Of a DNA stretch of 64,000 nucleotides, positions 37,009-49,208 are shown piece by piece. Position 1 is the stretch's first letter. Every line of letters begins with the position of its first letter. Both the position numbers and the translations under genes were made by a program. The DNA comes from Graphilbum fragrans. Taxonomy: Eukaryota; Ascomycota; Sordariomycetes; Ophiostomatales; Ophiostomataceae. The stretch covers positions 1,054,001 through 1,118,000 of the forward strand of contig LLKO01000004.1 of NCBI GenBank assembly GCA_001513895.1. Reading direction: 5' to 3'. The notes beneath the pieces are model-generated. The model saw only the letters and a list, made by a program, of their open reading frames with translations, was not told the origin of the DNA and searched no databases.

Positions 37009-39989
37009 TGTCTTTTTTATTACCTTTCACGAATTGCTTTTTTCTGTTTATTTGCTGTCCAGTTCAGTGGACAAACACACGCTACAAGTCGATGGCTGCC
37101 TTGAAACAAAGACACGATACCCGTCCGTCAGCATAAACAAGTGGCTTGATCATCAGGAGGCAATCTAGGGTGTTTTGTACTCTTGAGATGCTTTTCTTTC
37201 GGCGATACTGCTGCTTCCGTGTTGTTTGTTCGCTCCCCGCCTCCTAGAAGCCCTGACGATAAGAGGACGCATAACAGCGATCTATGTTTGGCTATGATTT
37301 GTTTTTTTGTTTTTAGTCATCGATTTTGGCTTTTGGTTTGCTTTTTTGTGTGTGTTTTGCGCTCTGCCATTTTCTTTTGCTCTGCTTTCGGTCTTATCTT
37401 TTTAGCCCCTTCTGGTCATTTGTCTTTTTTCCATCCTTTTTTTATGTGGCTGATTTATCTGCGGAATACGTTCGAATATTTTGTTTAAGGCGCAAGCGGT
37501 TGGACCATTGGGCGCAGCAATTGGGTTGGCGCAATGGGGAACAGACGCTTGTCTTGTTGTGTGTTCCTACCTCTTTCTTTATACAACGAAACTTGTTGGA
37601 TTGCCGCTTTTGAGCGAGCCTCCCCTCTTGCTAAACTTTCCTATACCAAATTTTACCGGATCTTTTTTTTTTTGCCTTTTGAGACTGTTGTGCTAGTAAT
37701 TAATGTTAGTTAGTTCGCCGTACGCTCAGTGGCTTGCGTTTTTCTGAATTTGTCAGTTTCCTTGTATGATGTTCCTGATCAATGTTCATGTGCGGTACAG
37801 CCCCCTTTGTTCTGGCCACGAGTGCACTGTTGGGAAAGGCGTTAGTGCTCTTTTTCAAATGCAATCGTGTCGGAATGAGTGCTCAGTTTACAGGGGCCTT
37901 GGAATAGAGCTATAGGGAAGCATGTTCCGTCCAGGGTGAATAGTTGAGACAAGCGAGTGACCGTAATCGTATCTACACCGTTTGGACATAGGACGGTCGA
38001 AGATGGCTATAGAGAATGACGAATGGATTTTGACGATAGTTAGCTGACAGAAGAACATGATTAATGCGATGTTTTAGTCTGGACCGAGTCCCTCTTTTGA
38101 ATTGAAGCAGATATGTGAGATCCCAATCTGTGAGGTTGCCTACATATGTACTCCCTCCTCATATTAGGATGCAAGGAAGGGGGCGGGGGTTGTAAGGCTG
38201 AACCAAGCCAGACTAAATGAAAAGAGAGTGGGAAAGACAGGGGGATAAGGTGATGGACGGAGGAAGACTAACCAGGGCGAGTGCCGCGGTTATTGAGCCA
38301 AACAAGTGAAAACAACCACTGATGGGTGTGGCTGCGGTGGCATTATTGGCAAAGCTGAAATAGAGTTTGTGGACACACATGGGAACCAGCGCAGAAAGTG
38401 TGCCTGAGCTGTAGCTGGTAGGAGCACTAACACGGCCGAGAAACGAGCAGCTCCGCGGTGCTGGCGTCTCTCCCCCCCTCGTAGCACTAAGACTATGTCA
38501 GACTTGGCATGGCGAGGAACGCCAGGAGCCCGAGCCCGTACGAGTCAAACAGCGTTAAAGAGCGTAGATCCCCAAGACAGAGAAGGAAAAGGCGAAAGGG
38601 AATTAGGGCCTTATGTCGTATTCGGCAAACGGGATTTTGGTGTGATGGAAATGGACATCGACAAGCGTTTTTCCACCGAAGCAGTCGGATACGAAGTAGG
38701 AAAACTACGGACAGGTTATGAACAGAGTCGTCTACAATCCCGAGCAGCTGCATGTGAGAGGCGCACGCGATCTGCAGGCGCTTTTCTAGTCTTGTCTGAG
38801 TCCAGTTGCCTTGGTTCGGGTGCAATTGGTCTAGAGCAGAGCCCAGAGAATGTCACTCGTTTCGCGTCCAGGAAGATCTTGTTGGCTGCATTAGTTCTTC
38901 GCCGAGGCTACACCATGGGACGTTCTATCGGCCGCCCATTGGCCCAAACTGGAATAGATATATGCATATTGTGCAGCTTTCATGTCTCTGTACGGAGCAT
39001 TCTGTGTTATTATCCATTTCGTTCCCACTACACAGCTACTACCAAAAGCTGAGTATGGTACCGAGGGCCAATGAAAAAAAGCAAAAATAACCCGTACCCT
39101 CGGATTAGAGGCCGCCGGCATGCGATGATCGTTGTGCTACTCAGATCATATGGACCGAGCACGCTGTCACGGCGTGCACATAGCAGCTGATTGCGCTGCA
39201 GCTTCCAGCTGGTGGTGCCACACAGAAGCTGGCTTGTCCCCATAAATTCTGGCCCAGCGGTCTGTGCGTGCAGATTCTCGATTGCTTACGCCTTGTTCAT
39301 AAAATGCACAAAGGTGCTTTCCTTTTCGGTACTCCCCAACATTAATGCGATGCAAAGAAGCAAAAAGCCTGCAGGTAGTTAATATGAATAGTTTGAGCGA
39401 TAAAACAGCCAATGGATTCTTATATAAGGCATTAAACGTAATTGCACCAGCAGCCATATCGGGCTAGTTACAGGGGAAGGGGGATGCAAGTTGCCGCAAC
39501 GCCGGCGGATACATGACGCAGAAAATGCAAGATGTAACAACGATACTGTCACGGCGAACGCAAAACCAGGACGGAGGAGTATCGGTGGGTCACGGTCGGT
39601 GTAACTGTTATGTATGTTGCTCGTCAAGGAACAATAATGATAGGGGTGCCGCATCCCAATTGTAGCAAACAGTAGCCAATCCAAACAGGAAATCGCCAAA
39701 ACAAAAAAGACCGCATGTCAATATGTGCCGTCGTATAATAACATGAAACAATGAAACAATGAAACAATGAAACAATGAAATAATCAACATGCGCCTGCCA
39801 GCAAGCCGTCCAGCATAAAAAGCATAAACCAAAAAGGCGGTAAAGTTATGAACAAAAAATGAAAATGACGTTCAAATGGAGAACAACAAACATGCGTCGC
39901 TTTTGTGCAGCAGGAGCTTTCATCGTCTATTCCGGCTATGCCATAGGGCATCACGGAGATGAATTTCCGAATCCACACATCAATTAGTG
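37009..39989. other. intergenic, between converging vib-1 and NMNAT genes
   Basis: About 3 kb without a supported gene. The first 700 bases are T-rich and probably the vib-1 3' UTR. The frame at 38495-39052 (185 codons) is the longest but resembles no family and has no splice or context support. An octamer repeat sits at 39743-39782. Confidence 0.6.
39743..39782 (+). repeat. ATGAAACA x5 tandem octamer
   Basis: Four perfect copies and one with a single change (ATGAAATA) in tandem, about 200 bases past the NMNAT stop codon and therefore possibly within its 3' UTR. Confidence 0.9.
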
Positions 39990-41346
39990 TCACCGGGTCT
40001 CGAAGAGATTTGCACCAGCCACAGCCTTGCCCTTGTCTGGGTGCTGGTGCGGCTGCTGGAGCTGCTCTTGGGCGTCTTTGCCGGTGCCATAGAGACCGTT
40101 GGCCATGATGTAGGCGATGACGGGATTGGGCACAAAGTAGCGGACGCTCATCTGCTTGTGCAACAGTAAGCGGACCTTTGTGGAAGAGAGGTCAATGGGC
40201 ACACCCTGTGGGATGACAGAAATCTTGTCGGTCCACCTGCTCAGGGCCTCTTTGGCATCCTCCAAGTCGGTGCCATGGCGCTCGACAACGTACAGTCCAC
40301 CCGTAGCTAAGATACGTTCCAGATCGGCAGGACTCCACAGACCAGGGGTGCTCATGGAATGCATGAGGTCAGCACCACAGAGCAGAGCCACACGGGCCTG
40401 GCGTCGCGGGCCTGTGGGATCCTGGGCGGTGGCAATGCCGCCGAGAACCTCATTGATCTCACTACGGAAGTGGTCAAGGACCTGGGCTGTGGGCATATAG
40501 CGCGGCTGCTTGGCCTCCCAGGGGTCAACCATGACGCAGTTGGTAGTGTCCTCGATAGCCAACTCGCACATGCGGATGCTATGCATGTTGTTAGCAAAGG
40601 GATATGAGGAAAATAAGAGTCCACGTGCACCAGGTAAGGGAGGATGCCCTGTAGACGAGGCTCTAAGGGCGCAGGAAGAACAGGGATATATTGGAAAAGG
40701 GGAAGAAAGGAGCCAAAGGAACGGAAGGGACAGAAGGGATAGAAGGGATAGTTCGGGCAAGGAAGAGGCACAGAAATAGACATAAAGCCAACGTACCGGT
40801 GTCTTGCTGCAGCTAGGTTTGCTTTCTTATAGGCGTCTGGTAGCAATAACGTTAGCTTCTAAAGTGCGCGACTCGAGTCCGCGCAAGCCGAGCAAAGCAT
40901 ACCAGACACGGGCGACAAATAAATGCCCACCACTTCGTAGCTGTCTTCAACCATTCGCACCCAATCCGAGGCCATATCGCACATCCGCAAGTCTAGCCAA
41001 TCGCATTAGTTTGAGACCACATATTGGTAATGAATGGGAGGGAAGAGCCGAAGACAAAAGCGAGCCGTGCAAACATCCGGGAAGAAGCTTACGCATGATT
41101 GTAATAGGGCTACAAGGTGCAGAAGCAAAGAAGCACCACGGTTAGCTACAATCCATTTCATCCATCGGAGTGGTCGCGAGACTCGCAAAAGGCCGGCACA
41201 AACCTGAACGAGCCGCAGACCACCATCACAAGCGGTTCCTTCCTCGGGTCCTGTTGTGCCTGCAGTCGGTGCGTCGGAAACTGGTAGACATCCTCGCCAG
41301 CGCCATCGCCATCGCCGACAACGTCGGGAATGGCCGCGGCGGACAT
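39990..41346 (-). CDS. nicotinamide/nicotinate-mononucleotide adenylyltransferase, five exons
   Basis: Makes NAD (or deamido-NAD) from NMN/NaMN and ATP, the common last adenylylation step of NAD synthesis; ortholog of yeast NMA1/NMA2. Minus-strand exons 41346-41204, 41109-41093, 40992-40903, 40836-40797 and 40578-39990 give 292 codons. Introns of 94, 100, 66 and 218 nt are GT..AG. The nucleotidyltransferase motif CGSFSPITIMHLRM (about residues 44-57) is split across three exons, with SPITIM supplied by a 17-nt exon. SPVSDAYKKANLAAARHR, the LLCGADLMHSM segment and the C-terminal SSTKVR and RYFVPNPVIAYI motifs complete the signature. The family usually has ISSTK where this protein has LSSTK. 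A first-exon extension of about 38 residues is not conserved. It is divergent from the DUF2011 gene, 1.28 kb away. Confidence 0.95.
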
Positions 41347-42629
41347 GCTGAAGTTGTGTTGCTGCGATTGGTTGCGGTAGACGGCAGCGGTTGCGTCAAC
41401 GGCAGTGACGAAAGCTGATCAGCAGCAGTCGCCGTAAAGAAGGTTGGCAGCTGTGGTTGTGGCGGTGGTGGTGTTGTCGTCGGGGATGTTATTGTTGTCG
41501 CTAGGTATTTGGTGACGTAAGGAAGGGAGAGGGGGATAATTGCTCAAGCGACGAATTCGCAATCAAAAAGAGGGGGAGCCGAAAGGCGGAAGGCTACCAA
41601 ATAGCGGCTGGAACAATGATTTTGTTGTACAGAAATACCGGAAAACGGGCGGCGGCAGGCCTCGATGGCCGTTGGAAGGGGAGCAAAAAGAAAATATGCT
41701 AGGACAAGAAATAAAGCGTTCTGGTGAGCGGATGAGGCGATGACGAAGACCTGGATGGTGTGCTTTTTAATAAATGGGCGAGTCTCACATATTTTTCCAC
41801 GCCTTCCCTTGCTCCTAGCTTTCCTGGTCTGTCCTCCCTGCACTGTAAAGAGTAGTTTTTCCCTTGGCCCCTGTTGCCTGAGGAGACTCTCTGGGGCGCT
41901 AGAATTCCCCAAACGGGCGGTTTTTCCCTCGCTCTTTTGCCTGGAAGGCCAACTCCGACGGTGCTCCGGAGGCTAGCAGGCGGGGCGTGGGGCGCTGTAA
42001 AGTCCTTGTCTGGGCCAGAAGAGGGAAGGAGAAGAGAGGGGGAGGGAATCAGAGGGTGCTGAAGAAGTTTCGTTTAGTGAGTGGAGGCACAATGAACAGT
42101 ACACAAGATACAACTCGGCGTGGTATTAGCGTGGTTTAGAGGCACAAACTGGAGCGATATCGCGCTGGCAGCTGACGGAGACGCGGGTGGAAACGAGCGT
42201 TGCGTACTCCGTTTCGTGAGAGAACTAACACCTGCGCAGGGACCGGAGCAGCGAAAAAGCAATCACAGTAAAACGCTCACAAAACGAAGGACCAGAATCA
42301 ATAAATACCATGACGTTGCAGTAGGTCCGAGTAGTGACCAAGGCAGAGAAGCAGCTGCCTACAGTCACATGACTCATCACACTTGCCCAACAGGCCCCAT
42401 TTGCCACCTTCCGCTTACGAGGACGGCAGCCGCAGCACCCAGCAGATTATCGGCGATAAGACAACCCAGCTCATCACATGACACTCACACAAGATCATCC
42501 CAATTTTTTTGGCACCTTACCTTTTGCCTATCCTGGCCAATGACAGCTTTGCCTAGCCCTCTAAATACTGGAGACCACATACTCGTACGAATCAAGAGCT
42601 CTCTCGCGCTCAAAGGCAGCACTGGCATC
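41347..42629. promoter_or_regulatory. shared divergent promoter region, NMNAT and DUF2011 genes
   Basis: The 1.28 kb between two divergent start codons holds no gene I can support. An open frame at 42120-42698 covers the right-hand third and only its last part (exon 1 of the DUF2011 gene, MLATEA) makes sense. The region presumably carries both promoters; I cannot name individual sites. Confidence 0.5.
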
Positions 42630-43794
42630 ATGTTGGCCACCGAAGCGTATGTGCTTGATTTTTCTTATTTTTGTTATATCCTCTTCGTTTTGCCATAATT
42701 AGCCTTTCATGACTAACGCTATATACGATGCTCTCAGTGTCAGGAGGAAGCATGTATTTGACGATGGTGACTGGTCCGACGACAGCGAAAGCGAAAAGCC
42801 GGGAGACGAGCTGAGCCAGAACAAAGGCGGAAAGCAAGGCGGAAACGATGACGAACGCACTGCAGCAATCCGGGCCGCCCTGGATGCCTACATGGCTAAC
42901 AGCGGTCTGGATATAGAACTTGCCCTCAACGAAGCTCCTTCCAACGTCGATGGCGATGAAGACAAGCCGACAGAAGCGCAGCAGGACGAAACAAACAACA
43001 ACGGTGCGGCACAATTCACCTTCCGCCTCTTTGCATCTAGCGGCAAGACGGCCATATCTTCCACGGCTGTCGGAGCAGCGAAGGCCACCGAAAACGCAGC
43101 GGCCAATCCACTCCCATCAGTGGTCCTTCTCGACGACGATATCAACATTACGGCTGAGAGCGGAGGCTTCGTCGGCCAGCCACGCCCCCTTCACTTTTAC
43201 ATTCCCGGACCGCCAAGCGCGGAGGAGCGGGGCCGTTATGCGCAGGCGGCTGTGCGAGGAGAAGACATACTGGCGCATGCTTGCGGCGAGCAGCAGCGGT
43301 TTTGGGGCTTGGAACGGCCTTGGCGGGTGAAGACGGCAGCACCAGTCTCCAAGATAGCGCTGCAAGCTCTTCTAGCCAATACGGTGCCAGCAGGTGGCGC
43401 GGTGCCGGCAGATCTGTCGCAGGCCGTCAACGCCGTGCCAGCCTGGGCGGCATATTATGGCGCTGCTGGCCAGAATGCGACTCCGTCGACGCGGCAGCAG
43501 CAGGAGGAGCTCGCCTTGGCAGCGGATATAGACCGCGGACGTGGACGGCGGCGCCCAGGGAAGAAGCGGCGCATTGTGTTGCGCACCCGTGACAAGGCAC
43601 GCCGCGAGAAGGAAGAGGCAGCGGCCAAGCAGACGATGTCGAAGGAGGAGCATCTGCAGGAGAAGAAGAAGCGGCTGAATCGGATCAAGAAGCTGCGGCG
43701 GCGGGAAAAGAAGCGGTCAGATAAGGGAGCTGGCAGCGTTGAGAACGGCAACGACAACAATGATGCCATTGCCGACTCTGGCAGCGATACATGA
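42630..43794 (+). CDS. DUF2011-family conserved fungal protein, two exons
   Basis: Exons 42630-42646 and 42738-43794 give 357 codons (start MLATEA, then VRRKHVFDDG). The 91-nt intron has donor GTATGT, branch GACTAAC and acceptor CTCAG. Using it removes a competing ATG at 42709 that sits inside the intron at the branch site. An acidic N-terminus (DDGDWSDDSESE) precedes a central part (FTFRLFASSGK, then a QPRPLHFYIPGPPSAEERGRYAQAAVRGEDIL stretch and a WRV motif) typical of the fungal family DUF2011 (PF09428). The C-terminal third is strongly basic and probably helical (KKKRLNRIKKLRRREKKR), a likely nuclear or nucleolar signal. Function of the family is unknown. Family call is from memory of its motif layout. 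Confidence 0.75.
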
Positions 43795-44596
43795 AGAGGT
43801 TGATGCTCACCGGATGGCGCACGGAAGTGTGCCAAGCACCATACCAAAAAAAGCAGGCAGGGCCAGCCCGCCACACAAAAAGCCGAGCCAGTATCTAGCG
43901 CCAAGTCGGGCCCAGTTCATAAAGGCCCCTACGACTGGGATGGCGAGCCTGTCTTAATGCGGCTGCCTCCAGAGCCTCACAAACAGGCAAGAGACTTTGG
44001 CGAGGATCAGTATCTCCAGGGCTCGGGCAGAGGGCTCTGCTGAAGCCGATCTTCACATGGAAGGTCAGGCAGCACATCATCCTGTAACTAGATAGCCAAA
44101 TTGGGTTGGACAAGCCGGCCAGCGACAAGCTGTTGGATGGCATCTTTCACTAGCTGTCATATTCGCTGTTGGGTGGCTGACACCACGCCAAGTCGGCTTC
44201 CCAGCTTACTGCCCCAAAGCGGTAATGTGTAGTGATCCATGGCAGATATCATACGCCTAATACATATGACATTCTATGAGCCGTATTCCAATCGCAGAGA
44301 ATCTGAAGAAGCATGCTTCCCGCAAGAGATCACGCACAGCCACAGCTGGCAATTTGGCACCGCCACAGGTAGCTCCCCCATTGGCTGCACAGTGGTTTCG
44401 CATTAGTGGCTAGAGCACCAACCCAAGACCCACTGTTTTCCCTAACTCCAAGCTGGCCAGCTTGTGATCGACCGACGACGACAGCTTCGCCCTGCTTCAT
44501 TCTACTAGCAGAACGCTTTTGCAAAGCCCAGCCCATGGAAGCAGTGCTCGCCCGTCTGTGAGATCCCGACTGCACAGAGACAGAGAGGAAGCAGCC
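43795..44596. other. intergenic, 3' of DUF2011 gene and 5' of CAX4 gene
   Basis: About 800 bases between two genes on the same strand. No coding or RNA signal is seen; the right half must carry the promoter of the downstream gene. Confidence 0.6.
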
Positions 44597-45496
44597 ATGG
44601 CCAGCGACGCCGCGCCACTGACGTCGCTGTCTCTGACGCACGTCTATTATGTATGTATGGGTCTGGATGTATGAGCTGCGGTGGTTGGCATTGCATCTTC
44701 ATGGCACTAACTCCTGGCCGCCCTCCCGTCCTAGAACCCCCACGACCCGATCTCGTACCTCTGCGCCTGGCTCGCCCTCGTCCCTCAGGCCCTCTGCGTC
44801 ATCTACGTCACTCTCATCTGGAGCACTCGTGAAGCGGAAGTCGGCCTCGCTTTTGCCGGCCAGATGGCCTGCGAGGCCGTCAACCTTGTGCTGAAGCGTC
44901 TAATCAAGGAGGAGCGGCCTCCCCACCATCACCGCCTCGGCGAAAATGCTGGCCAGAGCGAGCACGGCTCCGCGGCGGCCGGCCTGCCTTTCCACCGGGG
45001 CTACGGCATGCCCAGCTCGCACGCCCAATTTGCCGGCTTCTGGGCCGTGACGGTGACACTCTTTCTGCTGGTGCGGTACCGGCCTGCTAGCACGAGTAGA
45101 GCGGCGCCGCCGAAAAGCACAGCTTACAAGAAGGGGCCGCGATCAACGGCGCCAGAAGCACAAGAGCAGCACGAACTGACGTACGTTGAGCGCGTCGGCG
45201 TCAGCACACTGGCATCTGTGCTGGCCATCATGATCGCCTGGAGCCGTGTCTACTTACACTACCATACGCCACGGCAGGTGCTCGCGGGAGGGGCCGCAGG
45301 AATTGTGGTGGGCCTGGCGTGGTTTGTGGCCACAGGCTTGGCACGTCAATGGGGGCTGTTGGGTTGGGCGCTGGACCTGCCGCCGGCGCGGTGGCTGCGG
45401 CTGCGGGACCTAGCGACAGAGCATGACGTCTTACAGCCAGGCTGGGAGCGGTGGGAGTCCCGGCGTGCGGCTCAGAAAGCAGACAAGCTGCGGTAA
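44597..45496 (+). CDS. dolichyl-diphosphate phosphatase (CAX4/CWH8, PAP2 superfamily)
   Basis: Removes a phosphate from dolichyl diphosphate on the luminal ER side so that the lipid carrier can be reused in N-glycosylation. Exons 44597-44650 and 44735-45496 give 271 codons. The 84-nt intron has donor GTATGT and branch CACTAAC, and the join restores THVYYNPHDPISYLCAWLALVPQ-type sequence seen in orthologs. The three PAP2 phosphatase motifs are present: KRLIKEERP (K-x6-RP), PSSHA, and SRVYLHYHTPRQVLAG (SR-x5-H). Four or so membrane helices are visible (ISYLCAWLALVPQALCVIYV, FAGFWAVTVTLFLLV, VGVSTLASVLAIMIAW, AGGAAGIVVGLAWFVA). A polar insertion of about 30 residues precedes the third helix. AATAAA follows the stop almost immediately. 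Confidence 0.95.
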
Positions 45497-46554
45497 AATA
45501 AATGGAAGAGGACGACTCTGTTGGATGCCGCGAGATGGAAAAGGGTGAAGAGCATCACACGGAGTTTTGCGATATTATCGAGACAACAAGGCAAAGCACG
45601 GAAAATGTGTTTGGGGGCATCAGCATCAACATTAGCAGTAGAAGATTATACCTATTTTTGTCGTCTATGCTAGACTTGAATCTGGAGCAATGAATATATG
45701 CCGCATTGTTTGTCTGTTTCTATCACAGAGAGCAAGGTGCTGTCTGGAGTAAGAAAAGCACAAGGCAGCACACGGCACCCTTCGTTTCAGTATCGGCGGT
45801 TTTTTGTTTACGTCACCCAAGAAATAGTACGAACATGCCGATCTCGTTTGCGCTAAATAAGGCATGTTATGCATCATATAGATAGCTATGGGATATCTAG
45901 AACAGATATGGGCAAGTGACAGAAGGGCAGGAAAGAAGAAGAAAAAGAAATAAACATATGGAGCGTTGTATCATCTCTTTTGACGCCGTCCATGCAGAAA
46001 ATACAGGCCCAACTTTTTGGGGAAGTGCCGAATGGGAGGAACAAAACACAGATAGACCCAGCAAAACAGACATCGAACAACAAGAATGGATGATGGGAGG
46101 ACAAAGGAAAAAGAGGAGGAAGGAAGAACTTGCTGTCTAGTAAATGCTTTTCGTGCTGGATGCTGTGCTCTTGGGGCCCAAGGGAGATACGCATACACAA
46201 ACAATCAAATGACTCTCGCGTGTGAGAGCATGTCGAACACCTCTTCCTTTTGATGGCGGTGCCCATGTTGCACCCCCGTGTTCACCGGCCGCCCGTATCA
46301 AAACGCACCCCCACAACACCTTTGCGAAGAAGGAATGAGATGAAAAAAAGAGAAGAAGAAAACGCAAAGGGAAAGAAGAAACAAACAAACACAGGGAGAC
46401 AAAAGCCTATGCAGGATCCAATGAAGAAAGGCAAAAAGGAAAATCCGGAAAGGGAGGCCATGTCATTATGAGATGATTCAAGAATCGAAGAGAACGCCGA
46501 AGAAGAACCAGGAGAGCGATGAGGAGACAAAGAGCAACAAAAGGCTAAAGAACA
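45497..46554. other. intergenic between converging CAX4 and 7TM genes
   Basis: About 1 kb, presumably two 3' UTRs facing each other. Purine-rich from 45930 to 46550. No gene or RNA is seen. Confidence 0.6.
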
Positions 46555-49208
46555 TCAGATCCAGTCACCGCTCGTCTTGTTGGCAGCTGTCCCAGATCCA
46601 GGCAGCTGTCGTGTGGATGAGCTATTGCTATGCAACAGTGGCATGGCAAAGCCTACTCCGCGAGGACTGGGCAGTTTGGTCTGCTGCAGCGCCACAACAA
46701 TGGCCTTGTTGGCCACGGCCGTGGTCGGGCTCTGCAAGCTGTAAACAGACGGGCTCGCTGGTGCCGACGAAGCAGGTGCCTCGTCATTTAAGAGCATCGA
46801 CTGTGGTCCCCGAGCGGGTACTGGAGGAAGAGTTTTCATCCGGGCATCTTTGACGGGGTCTCGCCGAGGAGACGCGTCCTCGATGCTCTGGTTTGCTTCA
46901 CTACTGCTTCCGCTGCTGTTGCTGCTTCTGCTGCTCATTATATCAGCTGATGCTAGAGCCGTGTTGATGTTGGCCAGCGGACTGGGTCGTCGTGCTGGTG
47001 ATGGCTGAGGCTGGGCTGTGGCCTGTGACAGGAGCAGCGGGCTCAGTGTAGATACCAAGGGCAACATCGCCGGCCTTGAGGTGGGTTCTGTTTCTGCGGC
47101 GGCCAGAGGGGCCGCAGATACTGGCTGTAGGCGCTCTAATGGCTCTTTGGCTGTGATGGGGCTATCATCTGCCACGGGATATTCCAAGGTGTAGACCTTC
47201 TTGTCTAGCATCTGCGTGTCAATGGGGGCGAAGTCATCCACATTGGACAGGCGCAGACCAATTTGCACAGTGGCGGATGAGGCCATTGAAGAGTCGCGGC
47301 GGTGACGACCGGCTGTCAAATTGTTCATCGACGGTGGTGGTTTCAGCGAGCTGATATCGAAACGGCCATTACCGAGATTGGCCATCTTCGGATTGTATGT
47401 GGTTGCTGGAAGAAGCAGCAAGGATTTGGGAGTGTCTGGCATCATGGACATCTTCCGCGTAGATGCCGTCGACAAAGCCGACGAGGATGCCGAGGACGAC
47501 GGCGCCAGCGGTGGTGAGAAAGAGGAAGGTAGTATGGAGATGGCCGAGGACATCTGCACGGGTTCAGGGGCCCGAAGAGGCGACGTCACCGCTGCCGTGG
47601 CTGCTGCTGCCGCTGCAGAAATTGACGGCGAAAAGACGGCGTTGGCACGCAATGGGTTGACGTAGCTGTTGGGCACGATCCGCGGGTCATTTTGGGTGCT
47701 GCCACTGTTGCCGCTGCTGCCGCTGCTGCTGCCGTAATTGTTGCTCCTGCTGTTGTTGCTGTGATTGACCTCTTCCTCTTTGCTGTTGTAGGTGCCGCTG
47801 ATGAGACTAGCCTCGCTCAGCATCCGGCGAAGATCGTCAGCACCGGTGACAGGACCCATCATGTGGCCGGCAAAGTTGGGATCACTAGGGTTGTCGTAGC
47901 GGCGGATCTGTGTCTTCATGCGGCGGCGCTCGTACTCGCCAGCCTTATCCCGCGGCCCAATCGTGGAAATCATGTTGGAGCGCAGGAACAGGTGCAGCCC
48001 GCCGGTCATCAGACCGGACACATTGGCCACAACGGATGCGACCATGGAGAAAGTGAGGGCTTGGCCATCTGAGTTCTGCTGGTCGACAAACCCAAGTGAG
48101 AAGAAAAAGGGAATGATGAGGGTCTAGCATGTCAGCGGATAGGTACACGTTGAGGAGAGAAACCCAAGTCAACTCGGAGACGTCAGCAGACAGAGAGGAA
48201 CATACATTGGAGAGAATAGCCAGGGCCAGGTAGTAGACCATCCGAGAGGCCGAGGTTCGCTCAGCAATCTCGATATTGGTGCTGCGAGACAAGCGAACAA
48301 AAATAATAATGGTGCTCAGCACCAAAAACACGTCGATGATGACAAAGACGGCAAAGCAGCCCTGCGAGTATATGGCGACAAACCAAAAGAGCGAGGCAAA
48401 GCAGACGTTAGGCGACCGCACGAAGTCGGCCACAAGAAAGTTGATGAGCAGAAGCATGCCGACAATGACGAGGCAGATGGTCGTCCTGTATTTTCCACGC
48501 GGTGGAAATGGCGTCTTCCGCAGACTGCGCAGGAAAAACTCTGCGCTAAAAACGAACTGTATGTAGGGAACGATGAAGACAGCTGCCGTCGGGATTCTTG
48601 TCAGCCATGTATGTCCTCCGGAAAGTCGGGCTGGAAACGCTGCCTACCTGGAAGCATAAACTGCGACACCAATGTGCAGCCAACACTCAACAAACTGTCG
48701 AGTCCTTGGGCCTGGGCCACTGCAAAGCCAATGCCCTGGATGGTGATGCCACATGAGATGACCAAGGGGTAAATCTCAGAGGTTTGGACGAATTCAGACG
48801 GGGGCGTCCTGCAGAAAGTCAGCATCCTGTGTCTCGCCAGGCTCCATGTTTTTCGCCGTGACCATGCTTCATCTTCGCCACATTTTTTTCGTTTCACGCC
48901 TCTCTCGATATCCATTCATACCTTATCCTATACCTCTTCAGGTTCCTCTTGCGGGTGGAATAGCTGTCGTAGAGAATGCCACAAGCGGTGGCGAAAGCGG
49001 CAACGGCGTTGAATGCCGCCAATATGATGGTCGATGTGCGAATAGATTTCGATGCTGCAAACCTCAGCTCGTTGATAATCATCTGTGTTGCTGTCGCGTT
49101 GGGCGCTGCTTCATAGATCATTGTGCCTCCAGTCGCCAATGCCAGATCTTGCGCACGCTCCGCCAGCCATGACGCGGAGGCGCCTATCCTTACGCCATCC
49201 ATATCCAT
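46555..49208 (-). CDS. orphan seven-transmembrane protein with long Ser-rich cytosolic tail (GPCR-like)
   Basis: Minus-strand exons 49208-48922, 48808-48648, 48582-48206 and 48123-46555 give 797 codons. Introns are 113, 65 and 82 nt. The first donor could also be 10-12 nt upstream in the same phase. Residues 1-55 lack a clear signal peptide and hold one N-glycosylation sequon (NAT). Seven hydrophobic helices follow: TIILAAFNAVAAFATACGI; YPLVISCGITIQGIGFAV; TLVSQFML joined to AVFIVPYIQFVF; TICLVIVGMLLLINFLV; a long CFAVFVIIDVFLVLSTIIIF stretch; LALAILSN joined to TLIIPFFFSLGF; and SMVASVVANVSGLMTGGLHLF. About 500 residues rich in Ser, Asn and Ala follow, with islands such as LRRMLSEASLISGTYN and VQIGLRLSNVDDFAPID. 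This is the layout of a fungal GPCR-like receptor, but I recognise no named class. Function unknown. Confidence 0.8.

Noticed and set aside
38495..39052. 185-codon open frame on the plus strand between vib-1 and NMNAT
   Set aside because: No recognisable motif, mixed composition, two other frames also open nearby, and no promoter, intron or neighbour evidence.
42120..42698. 192-codon open frame upstream of the DUF2011 gene
   Set aside because: Only the last codons (MLATEA) fit a spliced gene; the rest is unlike any protein and is better read as promoter.
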